DNA from: Selaginella moellendorffii
Lineage: Eukaryota; Streptophyta; Lycopodiopsida; Selaginellales; Selaginellaceae
Reading direction: 5' to 3'
NCBI RefSeq assembly: GCF_000143415.4
Contig: NW_003314466.1
Location: 1-41,494, forward strand
DNA length: 41,494 nt
A model generated the notes under the pieces. That model had not been told where the DNA came from. It ran no database searches and saw only the letters and a list, made by a program, of their open reading frames with translations. Shown in pieces: positions 10,936 to 20,950 of this stretch. The position numbers and the translations under genes are program-made. Each line of letters opens with the position of its first letter. The first letter of the stretch is position 1.

Positions 10936-11773
10936 AGGCGAAGTGAAGAGCACCCAAAGAATGAAGATTGGCAGCCTTGGCTACAACTAGAAGATGAAGC
11001 TGAAGTCAAGAATCAAGGGAAAAATCGAAAAGAAACAAAAAGAAGAAAACAAAACGAAAAAGAAGAAAATCGACAAAATCCTAGAGCAAGAAGCATGGAA
11101 ATCATGCTAGAGACCAAGCGTTTGAAGGCTACGATCATCTAGAGATCGCCCACTTCTCAAAAAGTCCAAGAATCTTCCATAACCGCCTCTTGGCGAGAGG
11201 TCGAAGACGAAGAATATTCTGCACATTAGAATATTCGAAGAATCTCCGACAAGAAAATTAGAGCAAACAAGTGCTAACAAGCATGAAAACATGAAGAATG
11301 AAAAAACACGACTGCCCATTTGGAGATACAAACTGCACAAGATACGAGGACTGCCTTTTGTGTGGATTCAGAAATTGTGCTAAACCATACAAACAATGCT
11401 ATCCAAAATGGTGATGCGACACTTGCAAACAAGCGAAAGCAAGACTACGAATCAGGGATGACATTGCCGCAACAGAAGAGAGAAAGAAACGAGAAGAAAT
11501 AGCCCACGAAAATGACACTAAAAAGAGTGACAATAGTTTAAAAAAAAGAAGAAAAACAGAGCACTAGTTGCTTTCAAGAATTCAAAGAAACAGTCTTGCG
11601 ACTATTACACAATTTGTCCAGCAAATTGAAAGAACCAAAGGGGAGGAATGATAAAAGAGAATGAACAATCACCAAAATTTTGTAGCCCACATGAGGAGAG
11701 CGATAACAATGACGCAAAATGGAAATTTTGGGCTTGCACGAGAGACCAGCGAGATGAGGAAATCCCTCGATAG
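10936..11773 (+). other. Long leader of the gag-only element
   Basis: An A-rich leader of about 840 bases before the first ORF, with several short open frames (for example 11320-11502) that I do not consider genes. Leaders of this size in LTR elements usually hold packaging and dimerisation signals, but none can be identified from sequence alone. Confidence 0.5.
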
Positions 11774-12688
11774 ATGCAAGACTCTCAAAACTTTTTAGAA
11801 GCCATTAGGCAGCTGCCATCTGAGATTCAGGAACGAATCTTTAATTTAGTTCACAACACATTAGACAAGGAGAACTATACACCAATTTGCAACAGCGCTA
11901 TCATACACGGCACACAGTTTATAGGAAAACAAGATAAACAAGAATTGTATACGTGGAGAATCATCCTCGAGCTCTCGTGGAGATCTTTCGTGTACATCGA
12001 TCAAGAATTTATTTGTCTTAAGGAAGAAGTTGAGTGGCATACTTGGGACGCTGTCACTCGAATTTACGAAGAAATTCCAAGGTTCCTGCTTAGAGAAATA
12101 CAGGAAATACTTGGACAGCAATTTGTAAGAGGATTTATTACACCGGTTGGAAGTGCAATACATGAGCTTACTGACCTCAAGATAAAGGAAGGACTGTGGG
12201 AAAAAGAGTGCTGGATAGATCCGCGCACACATAGGCTTAAAGCAACAAAAATTTTTTGGAATCCATACCTTGACATGTGGACACCATTTGAAAAGAAAAA
12301 CATACAGGAATGAAGTTGGAAACCCGTATCAATCGGAGAAGGAGAAGTGAGAACATTAAAAATACAACCACTGTTGTATTTAGCATTTTCAAATATTTTT
12401 ATCGACTGGGAAACACAAACGCTCATAGTGAGAGCTCGCATTCCAGTACGACCAACATATTGTAAGAGACCAAAACAATTGTTCAAGAATTTAGATAAGA
12501 TTGGACTCCTAAAGAGAGTTGCAATCATTTGCATACCTGCTCGATCCCAAACTTGGAGAGCAGCACCAAATATCACTAGCGAACAGCTACATCGATCAAT
12601 TTATGACACAACCAACCTCCTTCCACAAACAAAATCGTACTTATTTACACCACCAGTTTTTTCAAATACAAGACCTTTTCTGAGCTAG
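11774..12688 (+). pseudogene. Unrecognised ORF upstream of gag, one in-frame stop
   Basis: An open frame of about 304 codons, interrupted only by TGA at 12311-12313; the frame is the same on both sides (11774-12310 and 12314-12688). The first part is rich in charged and aromatic residues, with W pairs such as YTWRIILELSWRSF, and the second has FIDWETQTLIVRARIPVR. I do not recognise a domain; it is not a standard gag, pol or envelope. It sits where gag normally starts and precedes the real gag by 248 bp. The TGA may be a CGA codon lost by C-to-T change or a genuine stop making two ORFs. Confidence 0.55.
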
Positions 12689-12936
12689 ACACAGGAAAGT
12701 GACCTCGAGAAGAAAATTGGGAAGAATCGAGAAAGAAAAAAACTCGATTGAAGACTCAAGACACAAGAGCTTGACTTCGTATTTATACAACAAAACCAAA
12801 CTTGTAACAGACTCAAGGCGTAAGAGCTTGACTTTGCAATCTATGAAGAACAACATTTGACTCAAGACAACTTAGGCAACACATAAATTCAGGAAACTTA
12901 CCTCAACATTCAAATTGAGAAGACTCAGCAAATTGA

Positions 12937-14869
12937 ATGTACAAACACAAACCAGACCCAATCAAGATCCGGGAAAGAGATCTTCGACAAAAGAATCGAG
13001 AAGTGAAAAAGGAAGGGATAGAAAAAGAGAAATTAGAACAACAACAGCAACAAATTTTAGAAACGATATTAGAGAAGTACAACAAGGAGGATAAAGAGAT
13101 TCAAGTTGCTAAGTCGAGCAACCCAGTTAAAGATAACAAAGAACTAAATATCGAAGACGCCCCAGAGTTTGAGGCATTTGAAGAAGCAGAATACATAGCA
13201 CCAAAGTTTTACTTAAATCCAGACTCACCAGAACAACAATTTCACCAACAAAGTCTACAACTTCAAATGGCAATCATCAACCCAGCGACAGCCATAGGGA
13301 ACATGATTTCTTATCCCATTTTTACTGGTGGAAAAACCGAAGATGCAAACCAGCATCTTAAACAATTTGATCAAATTGTAAAGATGAACAAACAGGAAAT
13401 GCATCGGGAAATACTTTTCCCATACACACTTAAGGGAAAAGCACTCGATTGGCATAATACACTCGATGATGCTTTGACCCATGATGAAAAGGTCACACAA
13501 TTCAAGGAGCAATTCCAGACCGGTGGAACTCCAGAAGAACACTATGAGATCATCAAAAATTTTAAGCAAAAATCACGTGAAGGAATTCAAGATTACACTC
13601 GAAGATTTAAGTTTCATGCAAAGCGCTGCAAGGATTTGATAACAGATAAAGGAAAGAGCTTATCCTATATCCAAGGACTAAAAGAAATCTATAGAAACAT
13701 GGTAGCAATTGCTGCTGCAACAAAGAATCCAGATGATGAAAGTGTTAATACACTCTCCAAAGAAATCCTCACATTGGAAAAGAGATTCAAGCAATTCACA
13801 AAAGCTATACCTTCACAAACCGATGATAGTTCAGATGATGAAGAAGAGGAAGAAATCCGCATCAAGACAAAGAAGAAACCATCAAAAAAAAAAACAAGAC
13901 TTGAAGGAAATAATCAGGAAAATCTCACAAACCGAACTCAAGGAAGGAGTGTGGTGTACAAAGTGTAAAAATAAAGGACATACATATTTGGAATGCAAAT
14001 TTCAGCTTCCAAAATGTCAAATTTGCGATAGAGAAGGCCATATAGCCAAGAATTGCCGATTTAGGAATACAATGGAAGTTTCAAGAATCGAGAATACTTC
14101 TCGTCGAGAGCCCAATCTTCGATATCAAGGCAATTGGAATCAAAATGCGCGACCACCACGAAATCAACCTCCAAGATATAACAATTATTATCAACGTGAT
14201 GATAATTTGTATAATCAAAGACAAAACTATTACCAGCGAGACAATAGCAACTACAATAGAATACCCCCTCAAGATCAAAGACCAAACAACTATACTGGAA
14301 ATTATGGAAGAAACTACAATACATATCAGCAACGTGATGGACCTCAGGACAATTATCAACGTCCTCCCCCACGGAATTACAATTATGATCAAGAACCATA
14401 TCGGAATTATAATCAAAGACCACCCCAGGCTCAAGGTTACAATTACAACCAGCAACCTGCACCACAGCAAGATAATCGTCCTCGGCAACCTTACCAAAAT
14501 GCAAATCGTGAAAATAACCAAGTCGTAAACAATCAAGCTCCAAGAGCAAGACCACCTGCAGCACGGAATGTTGAGGTCGAAGTCGAAGACTCACAAACTT
14601 ATGAAGAACCAGCAATACGAGCAATCACGAGACAACAATACAAGTATCAACAACCAGATAATTTGGAAGAACAAGATCACGATGATGAACTGGAAATTAT
14701 CCCAGAAACCGAATGGAAGAAAAGCAAGAAAATACTTAAAGCAATTCAAGCTGAATTGCAAGCACAAGATCCAGAAACAATCAAAGAACACGACAAACAA
14801 TCAAACAATCAAGAAACGGAGAAGCCACATGAGGGAGCAGCTACCCACGATGCAGCGATGGAGCAGTGA
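12937..14869 (+). CDS. gag: Gag polyprotein, frame shift at an A11 run
   Basis: The first frame (12937-13968) carries a coiled, Gln/Glu-rich N-terminus and a Retrotrans_gag-type capsid region at about residues 125-235 (YPIFTGGKTEDANQHLKQFD, LKGKALDWHNTLDD, FKQKSREGIQDYTRRFKFHA). After an acidic and Lys-rich stretch, the sequence reaches eleven A at 13884-13894. The continuation lies in the +1 frame up to the stop at 14867-14869. It holds two CCHC zinc knuckles, CTKCKNKGHTYLEC (13955-13996) and CQICDREGHIAKNC (14015-14056), then a long Asn/Gln/Tyr/Arg/Pro-rich tail. Both frames are otherwise clean, so a one-base slip in the A run is the only obstacle: a recent mutation or a real slippage site. 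The protein would form the particle and bind RNA. Confidence 0.85.
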
Positions 14870-14894
14870 CTGCGGGACGCAGCACAAGGCAATT

Positions 14895-14903
14895 GTGGGA
14901 GAG
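14895..14903 (+). promoter_or_regulatory. Polypurine tract of the gag-only element
   Basis: GTGGGAGAG abuts the right LTR (TGGAGAAGGG at 14904), the position where plus-strand DNA synthesis is primed. Confidence 0.75.
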
Positions 14904-15322
14904 TGGAGAAGGGAGAAAAAGACAAGCTCGAGGATTCAAGCTTAGGAAAGTAAACTTGAGAGGTTCAAGGTTAGGACTGTATTCCTAACCTTGACGTGAG
15001 CAGTAGCGACTATAAAAGTAGGACTTAGAATGTTTTTAGACTTATCCCTAATACAAAATACATTGCAATACATTGTCTTTCTGCCTATCTCTTCGGCTCT
15101 TCACAACAATGTCTTACTTACCCACCGCCTTCAAGGGATCAAAGGCGTGGGACTAGCACTTTCAAGCACTTGTTCACAGTCTCAACTTGGCTTGGCACAA
15201 GCAGGTAAGTGCATTCTTCTTGTAGTGTAGTTTTAGTTTTAGGGACTAGATTAGATTTGAAACTCCTAGGAAAATCTCGTGTGGATGTTTTCCTCCCAGA
15301 TTAGAGATTCCAGGAGTTTTCA
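14904..15322 (+). repeat. Right LTR of the gag-only element
   Basis: Same length (419 bp) as the left LTR. Six differences were counted, for example A/G in CTC-A/G-AGGATTC, T/C in CTGC-T/C-TATC, and C/T in GTGGA-C/T-GTTTT. Carries the same hairpin (14966-14993) and TATA box (15011). Followed by the ATATG duplication at 15323-15327. Confidence 0.92.
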
Positions 15323-15410
15323 ATATGGTAAGCTATCATCTAGCAATATTAAGGGACTAGTCTCAATATGTGAGGGTTCTTGTCAAGCCAGTGCAAGACA
15401 GAGCAAAAGA

Positions 15411-15722
15411 GAACTGATAAACTAGACTAAATATGCTTGGCTAAATAAACACTTAGGAATTCCTTCCCTATGCTCGTTTAGCTAAGTATAGATGCAAAGT
15501 CCAATTACTAAATAGAACTAATAAGCCAGACTAAATATGTTTGGCTAAATAGACACTTAGAAATTCCTTCCTTATGCTCGTTTAGCCAAGTATAGATGCA
15601 AAGTCTAATTACTAAAGAGAACTAATAAGCTAAACTAAATATGCTTGGCTAAATAGACACTTAGGAATTCCTTCCTTATGCTCGTTTAGCCAAGTGTAGA
15701 TGCAAAGTCCAATTACTAACAC
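15411..15722. repeat. Three tandem copies of a 104-bp unit
   Basis: Units start at 15411, 15515 and 15619, each beginning GAACT(G/A)ATAA and containing AAATATG(C/T)TTGGCTAAATA and ATTCCTTCC(C/T)TATGCTCGTT. The paralogous arm near 8430-8530 has only one degenerate unit, so the tripling arose in this arm. Noncoding. Confidence 0.9.
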
Positions 15723-15760
15723 TTAAACAAGAGGGACTAATATAAGCTCTAGCAATACCA

Positions 15761-15765
15761 ACCTT
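15761..15765. repeat. Target duplication ACCTT, left of the TRIM
   Basis: ACCTT precedes the TRIM and recurs at 16292-16296 directly after it. Confidence 0.9.
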
Positions 15766-16291
15766 TGTAAGCTCCTGAATTTGGACTTCCCGGGAGGTCA
15801 CCCAGCCCAGTACTATTCAAACCCAAGAATGCTTAACCCCAAATATCCCAAGACCCTTAACCGATTGGAAAAGAGGGGGTGCACTCTTATTTATGGGCCC
15901 TTTCCCTTTATATTTGAACCCCATAGATCGTCTCTCAAGTTGTTCCCTTTGGTTGTTTACAATCCACCACGCTTCCCTGCAAGTTCACGCCCTCGTGAAT
16001 GAAAGCTGAGGGCCGTAGCTTTCCCGAGAGCCCCGCTCTCTTGACACCCTACCCCTTAGATCAACAGGGTCGGACCCGAGACCTCTCTGATACCAACTGT
16101 AAGCTCCTGAATTTGGACTTCCCGGGAAGTCACTCAACCCAATACTATTCAAACCCAAGGACACTTAACCCCAAATATCTCAAAACCCTTAACCGATTGG
16201 AAAATGGGTTGCACTCTTATTCAAGGGCCCTTTCCCTCCATATTTGAACCCTATGGATCGTCTCTCAAGTTGTTCCCTTTGGTTGCTTACA
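15766..16291 (-). mobile_element. Complete TRIM retrotransposon
   Basis: A 526-bp element transcribed on the minus strand. LTRs are 16098-16291 (194 bp, upstream) and 15766-15961 (196 bp), both with TGTAA...TTACA ends. The 136-bp interior begins with GTTGGTATCAGAGAG (minus strand, 16097 downward), which has the initiator-Met tRNA primer-binding sequence TGGTATCAGAG, and ends with a purine-rich GGGAAGCGTGGTGGAT next to the second LTR. A 5-bp target duplication flanks it. It encodes nothing and depends on proteins in trans. Same family as 406-1240 but much better preserved. Confidence 0.95.
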
Positions 16292-16296
16292 ACCTT

Positions 16297-16440
16297 TTGC
16301 CGTCGTGGCAGTAAGGAAAGAATATCTGAAAGCTCTAGCTAATAGATAACTTTTGATACCTAAAGTCACATTTACAACATTCTTTCCCCCTTAAGGAAGA
16401 TTGATGTCCTCGTCGATGCATACTCCAGTCTAGACCATTG
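16297..16440 (-). other. End of the LTR arm and gypsy pol 3' end signature
   Basis: On the minus strand, CGACGAGGACATCAATCTTC then CTTAAGGGGGAAAGAATG resembles the last codons and polypurine tract of plant Ty3/gypsy pol (type ...FEDEFPLRGE), followed by an LTR start TGTTGTAAATGTGAC near 16378. This marks the right arm as the 3' LTR of a minus-strand gypsy element whose pol has otherwise vanished. Confidence 0.5.
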
Positions 16441-19189
16441 CTAAGGAAACAACTCTAATAAAAGTTCATAGTGATCATACTATGTTCAAAATGCACCAAC
16501 TTAAATGAGTTAGAGAGACATAAAGAGAAAAGCTAGAGGCCCCAACCTCATGAGCAAAGAAACCAGGTTTAGATAGACTACTATAAATAGGTAGTTAGAG
16601 TTGTTTACATGGTCACACCCTTTTAACGAAATAAGGAACATTGACAGAAAAGCGGGTGATGTGACCAGTTAACAATAGTTACCCCATGACTAAATATTTC
16701 ATTATGCACACAAAATGCTGAAGACAATCTGTTTATACTGGCCCAAACTCAAAGATTAATAGATGGATAATATCAAAGTTAGAGACAATAATATCTTAGA
16801 GACTTAATTATCAGTGAATAAATATTAGATTAGAACACAAAAGTATTCCAAATAAGGTATCATCTGATAAACCAGAATTAGAGTACATGAACCACCAGGA
16901 TCACTATAGTTGGAAAACATAGGATTCACCATCTAACAAAATTCAATAGCTAGTGTATCATTAAGGACACTCAATGACAAAACTTAACTATCAAACACAC
17001 TAAACAACTTATAAAAGATAAGTATAAGAACACAAAGTATCATTGACAGATAAGTAAAATGCTCACGAATGTATAACCCAAAGAAAATAACATTTAACTT
17101 ATCAAAACCAACTGTAACAATAATTAATAGAATAAAATGAATGTTACAAGACCAACAAACACTTATTCATGCTAATTATCACACTAGCCAATCTGAATAA
17201 ATTTTAGTTAATAAGTTGTTTAAACAAGTGTTAGCAACATCCTATTGATGTCTCAAACCCAAAAGACCAATCCAAAGAAAACCACAAAGAACATATGGTA
17301 ATGTGAAAAACCATAAGTCATCAAAGAGAATAACTAACCATCATGAAAAAACATTAATCATCTCATCAATGAAAAGATGTATAATCATTGTCAAAGATAG
17401 AATCCATCATCCCAAAGAACAGCAAATCATTCTAAATCAACAATAATTAAGCAAAACTTTTGACAAGGACAATAATTCAAGATGATAGTTATTCATTATC
17501 AATGATTGCTATATGTAAATACAAATTTCAACTTCAAAGCATTATGAGCTAAAATGCTTTCCTTAACAATTCCTAATAAATAAAACAATGAGCATAAAAG
17601 TCAAAAAACCAAAAACTTGAAAAAGCTTATAACCAAGTCTTTCATAACAATGATCATAAGTTTTGTATGAACTAACTTCAATACTAAAGAAAAAATTATG
17701 GTACAACCCACAATATCTTCTTTAACATATCCATAAGCTAAACTTCATAATGCAAAAGTTAATGAAGAATATATTTGCATCAATTTAAAAGCCAAGCAAA
17801 AACAAATTATGTTTAACAAGTGATCATCAAATCAATCCTTCATGAATCCATCTTCTATAACAAGACATAACTCATTTCATAATAAGCACAAGAAGAATCA
17901 TTAATGATCAGTATATTCCAACTTAAATCCAATAAGGATTCAAACATTCAAATATTGTTCACTAATTCTTCCTCTCATAGAGTTAGCATTGTCCACGACT
18001 AAATCACTTTTCAAGGAAAAGCGTAAAGCTCAACCCCTACTAAACAATCTCATCTAAAACACAAATAACTCAAACTTTCTACTCAATTCGTTTGAACGTC
18101 AATACAATTGCTAACTAGCAATTATACAAATGCCAATAACATAAAGCTATAACCAAACCACCAACACTATTTTCATTGAGACTAATGAAACTCAATATTA
18201 ATCCTACGGAGAGATATCTCATTTCACTCGAATCTCAACATTAATAATGTCAATAACAAGGCATCACTTCAATACCATCAACACCATAACAAAGTTAATA
18301 GAAAGCAAGAGTGAATTAGCACCCAAACTCTTTAACAACCAAATTAACCAAAGTTGAAGATACTTTACTTAGTATCTAAGACCAATCATCCAACAATACT
18401 CAGTTATAAATAACACCTTATCAAGGAGTGATTCACCACATCCAAGACTCCATAAAATTTAACACTACTGACTAAACACAACTAAATGATATTGATAGAG
18501 GTAGAGTCAACATGCTAACATGGAAAAACAATGTAAGTTTAATGACACAATTTTTCACAACACCATTTAGTAAAACAAGCTTATCATTGATAAATCTTCA
18601 TCAAGTGAAGCAAGTGTTAAAAGTCATTAACAAAGTCTATAAGCAACCACTAGTTATAAAGTAACTAACAATCACTCTTCAACTTGCCTTCACAAAACTT
18701 AAACACTAAACTCATATTATCGAGTTATATACTTGTTCAACATAAACGTAATACCCCAAGTATAAGATAAAGGTTCATGGACAAACACAAACTAAATGAC
18801 CACTCAAATCTAACTCAACCGCAATAAACTCACTAATGCATTTAACCAACATTTCTGAGCATGCCTTGAAGAGGCTAACTATGTATGATCAATACTTAGT
18901 TGAAACTAAAATGAAGACCATGAGATAGATAACTTCCTCATAGACAAAGCTATAGTATGGGTACTAACATCTTAACCTCAAACAACTAAGTTAGACATTA
19001 TCATACTTAACCAAAGTGCAAGACTACCAAGACTAAGTCAAGATCAATAAAAGTTCACTACTTTTACAGAGTTTAACGAAATGCAAGGTGCAACTTGCCA
19101 CCTAACATAATGCTATAGAAAAATGGCACAAAAGTGACTTTTCTAGAAAAGTGCAATAGCCACAATTCTACACCAACTCCAGACACTAT
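16441..19189. other. AT-rich noncoding tract, LTR-element relic
   Basis: About 2.7 kb with no open frame of note on either strand; the plus strand is A/C-rich. Part of it (about 18170-18800) is an inverted copy of 9160-9740. The rest shows short repeated words (ACCAAC, AATCAT, TAACA) typical of a decayed, methylated retroelement. I see no RNA gene here. Confidence 0.5.
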
Positions 19190-20950
19190 CCAACTTAATT
19201 GTTTGTAAGCAACTAAATTTTCCATTCTATTTTAGTCACTTAACCACACCTCTGACGACTTGGAGGAGTCTCACTCATAACCTCTATAAGTCCTATTCCG
19301 GACTTGGGGCTTGCTATCCCCGAGAATGGCATCTATGCCACTCAACCTTTGCACTTGGTCCAAGTGCTCCACGTGTCCAATCCCATGACCAACACCCCAA
19401 GGTACCACCAACCTATCAACCCGTTACGCTAAGGCCATGTCCCTTCACCTTGGTCATACTGATGGTCTAACACCACCTGCATCACAGTCCCGTCTCTCAA
19501 AGACTGGGCCATCCATCCATGAGTGATCATCCCAGATCCACTCCTTAGCATCCTTAGGATGCCTACAGATAGGGGACATAGCCTTCCCCAACATCCTTTT
19601 TCCAGTCCCCTCCAAATCCCTTTCTGTCCATGGCCGTGTTCACCAACACTACCACTGGGTCAAGGCCCACAGGCCTGACCACTAAGTTCCCTAGTCCTCT
19701 AGGACTTCTTCACCACATGACTGTATCCTTGGTCACTACACCAGAAGACTACTCCTTTTCCTTCCCATAGTTTGGACATTTGGGACAACATTTAGGAACA
19801 CTGTGGCCCTATGCGAGCCTTGCAGGTACTCTCCCTGCCTTCTGCCTTTGGGTGTCTAGCCATGGGCTTAGAGTGAGATTCCATTGAGCCATGCTAGGTA
19901 TCCAAGTAGGTAGTGCCACCCATACTTTGACTGGGAGCATTAACCATTCAATCTCCCAGGGGAACTAGAGCCTGCTCTTGAACACTTCACCAAGCTACCC
20001 TATTTGTCGGTCTGTATTCACTTTAGTCTTGGACTTCCCAGTGGTCAACTCATCACCCAACACCTGGGTATACCCTTCCTGGGCCAAACTGGCCTTTCTT
20101 GGCCAAATTGGCTCCACTAGGCTCCAACCCTGATACTTTCCCTACTATACTTTTGGAACCCCCGGCAGAACCCCCCCTGGGGGGACGATTGCTTTGGGCT
20201 TTCACCCAACAGCCTGTATTAGTATTCGAACTCGGACTCAGACTCAAACTCGGACTTGGACTCAGTCTCGGTCCCAGTTTCAGACTCGGACTCGATTTTG
20301 GTTTCGGTCTTGGTCTTGGTCTCGGTCTCAGTTCCATCTTGGACTCCATCTCGGACTCCATCTCGGACTCCATCTCGGGTCCATTTCAAACTCCATCTCG
20401 GACTCCATCTCGGGTCCATCTCAGACTCCATCTCGGGTCCATCTCAGACTCCATCTCGGGTCCATCTCAGACTCCATCTCGGGTCCATCTCGAACTCCAT
20501 CTCGGGTCCATCTTGGACTCCATCTCGGGTCCATCTCAGACTCCATCTCGGGTCCATCGTGGAATCCATCTCGGACTCCATCTCGGGTCCATCTCGGACT
20601 CCATCTTGGACTCCATCTCAGGTCCATCTCAGACTCCAACTCGGGCTTCATCTTGGGTCCATCGCAGACTCCATCTCGGTCCATCTCGGACTCCTCCACG
20701 TGTCATGTGTTGGTCCTTTTGTGTCTCTTTTCTAGAGACTCACTCATTGCTTGCTTTGTGCTTGTTCTTTGAGCACTTCGTTGGGAGTTCCACTCCCGCT
20801 TTCGACCTTTCAAGTCAGAGCTTTTAGTCCAAACGTGTTATGCTCGTTTGGCTTTTGCTTCGGCCATCACCATATTGCACCCTTTCAGCTCCACTTTGGG
20901 GCCTATGGATTTTGTGTCTCACATTGTCTTAGCCCCAAAAGTTAGCATCC
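19190..20950 (+). repeat. LTR-element relic with minisatellite; inverted copy at 39340-41000
   Basis: Landmarks matched in reverse complement at 39340-41000 include GGACTTGGGGCTTGCTATCCCC (19305), CAACACCTGGGTATACCCTTC (20059), GCTTTGGGCTTTCACCC (20192) and CCACTTTGGGGCCTATGGATTTTGTGTCTCAC (20890), given here only as position markers. Downstream of the GCTTTGGGCTTTCAC module lie a Ser/Leu-like GA-TC-rich tract and the minisatellite at 20330-20700. No credible gene. Confidence 0.7.
20330..20700. repeat. 23-bp minisatellite made of 12-mer and 11-mer subunits
   Basis: Tandem alternation of CTCGGACTCCAT (12) and CTCGGGTCCAT (11). The regular phase, with starts at 20412, 20435, 20458 and 20481, has a 23-bp period. 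Since 23 is not a multiple of three and the unit has no stop in any plus frame, all three frames stay open (20099-20827, 20194-20772, 20256-20735). That is why long Ser/Leu/His-rich ORFs appear; they are not genes. Confidence 0.92.

Larger units (their letters stand above)
10498..15322 (+). mobile_element. Gag-only LTR retrotransposon (TR-GAG-like), young
   Basis: A complete 4825-bp element with two 419-bp LTRs (10498-10916; 14904-15322), a 5-bp target duplication, a primer-binding site, a polypurine tract, an unrecognised ORF and a gag gene. No protease, RT, RNase H or integrase is present: the gag stop (14869) is only 25 bp from the polypurine tract (14895-14903). That matches the class called TR-GAG or non-autonomous LTR elements, which borrow pol from a relative. 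I count six differences between the LTRs, all transitions, about 1.4%, so this is the youngest datable insertion here. Confidence 0.92.
15323..15765 (-). repeat. Long LTR relic, right inverted arm (second part)
   Basis: Continues the arm interrupted by the gag-only element. Reverse-complement similarity to about 8380-8600 is strong, including AGTCCCTTAATATTGC and CTTGCACTGGCT-GACAAGAACC. The TRIM at 15766-16291 then interrupts it, and the arm finishes at about 16378. Confidence 0.7.

Noticed and set aside
14061-14624. Minus-strand and third-frame ORFs over the gag tail (up to 187 codons)
   Set aside because: Shadows of the Asn/Gln/Tyr-rich gag frame, whose codons give few stops on the other strand.
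20099-20827. Three overlapping plus-strand ORFs of 159-242 codons rich in Ser, Leu, His
   Set aside because: They are the three frames of a 23-bp minisatellite without stops; no other coding sign.
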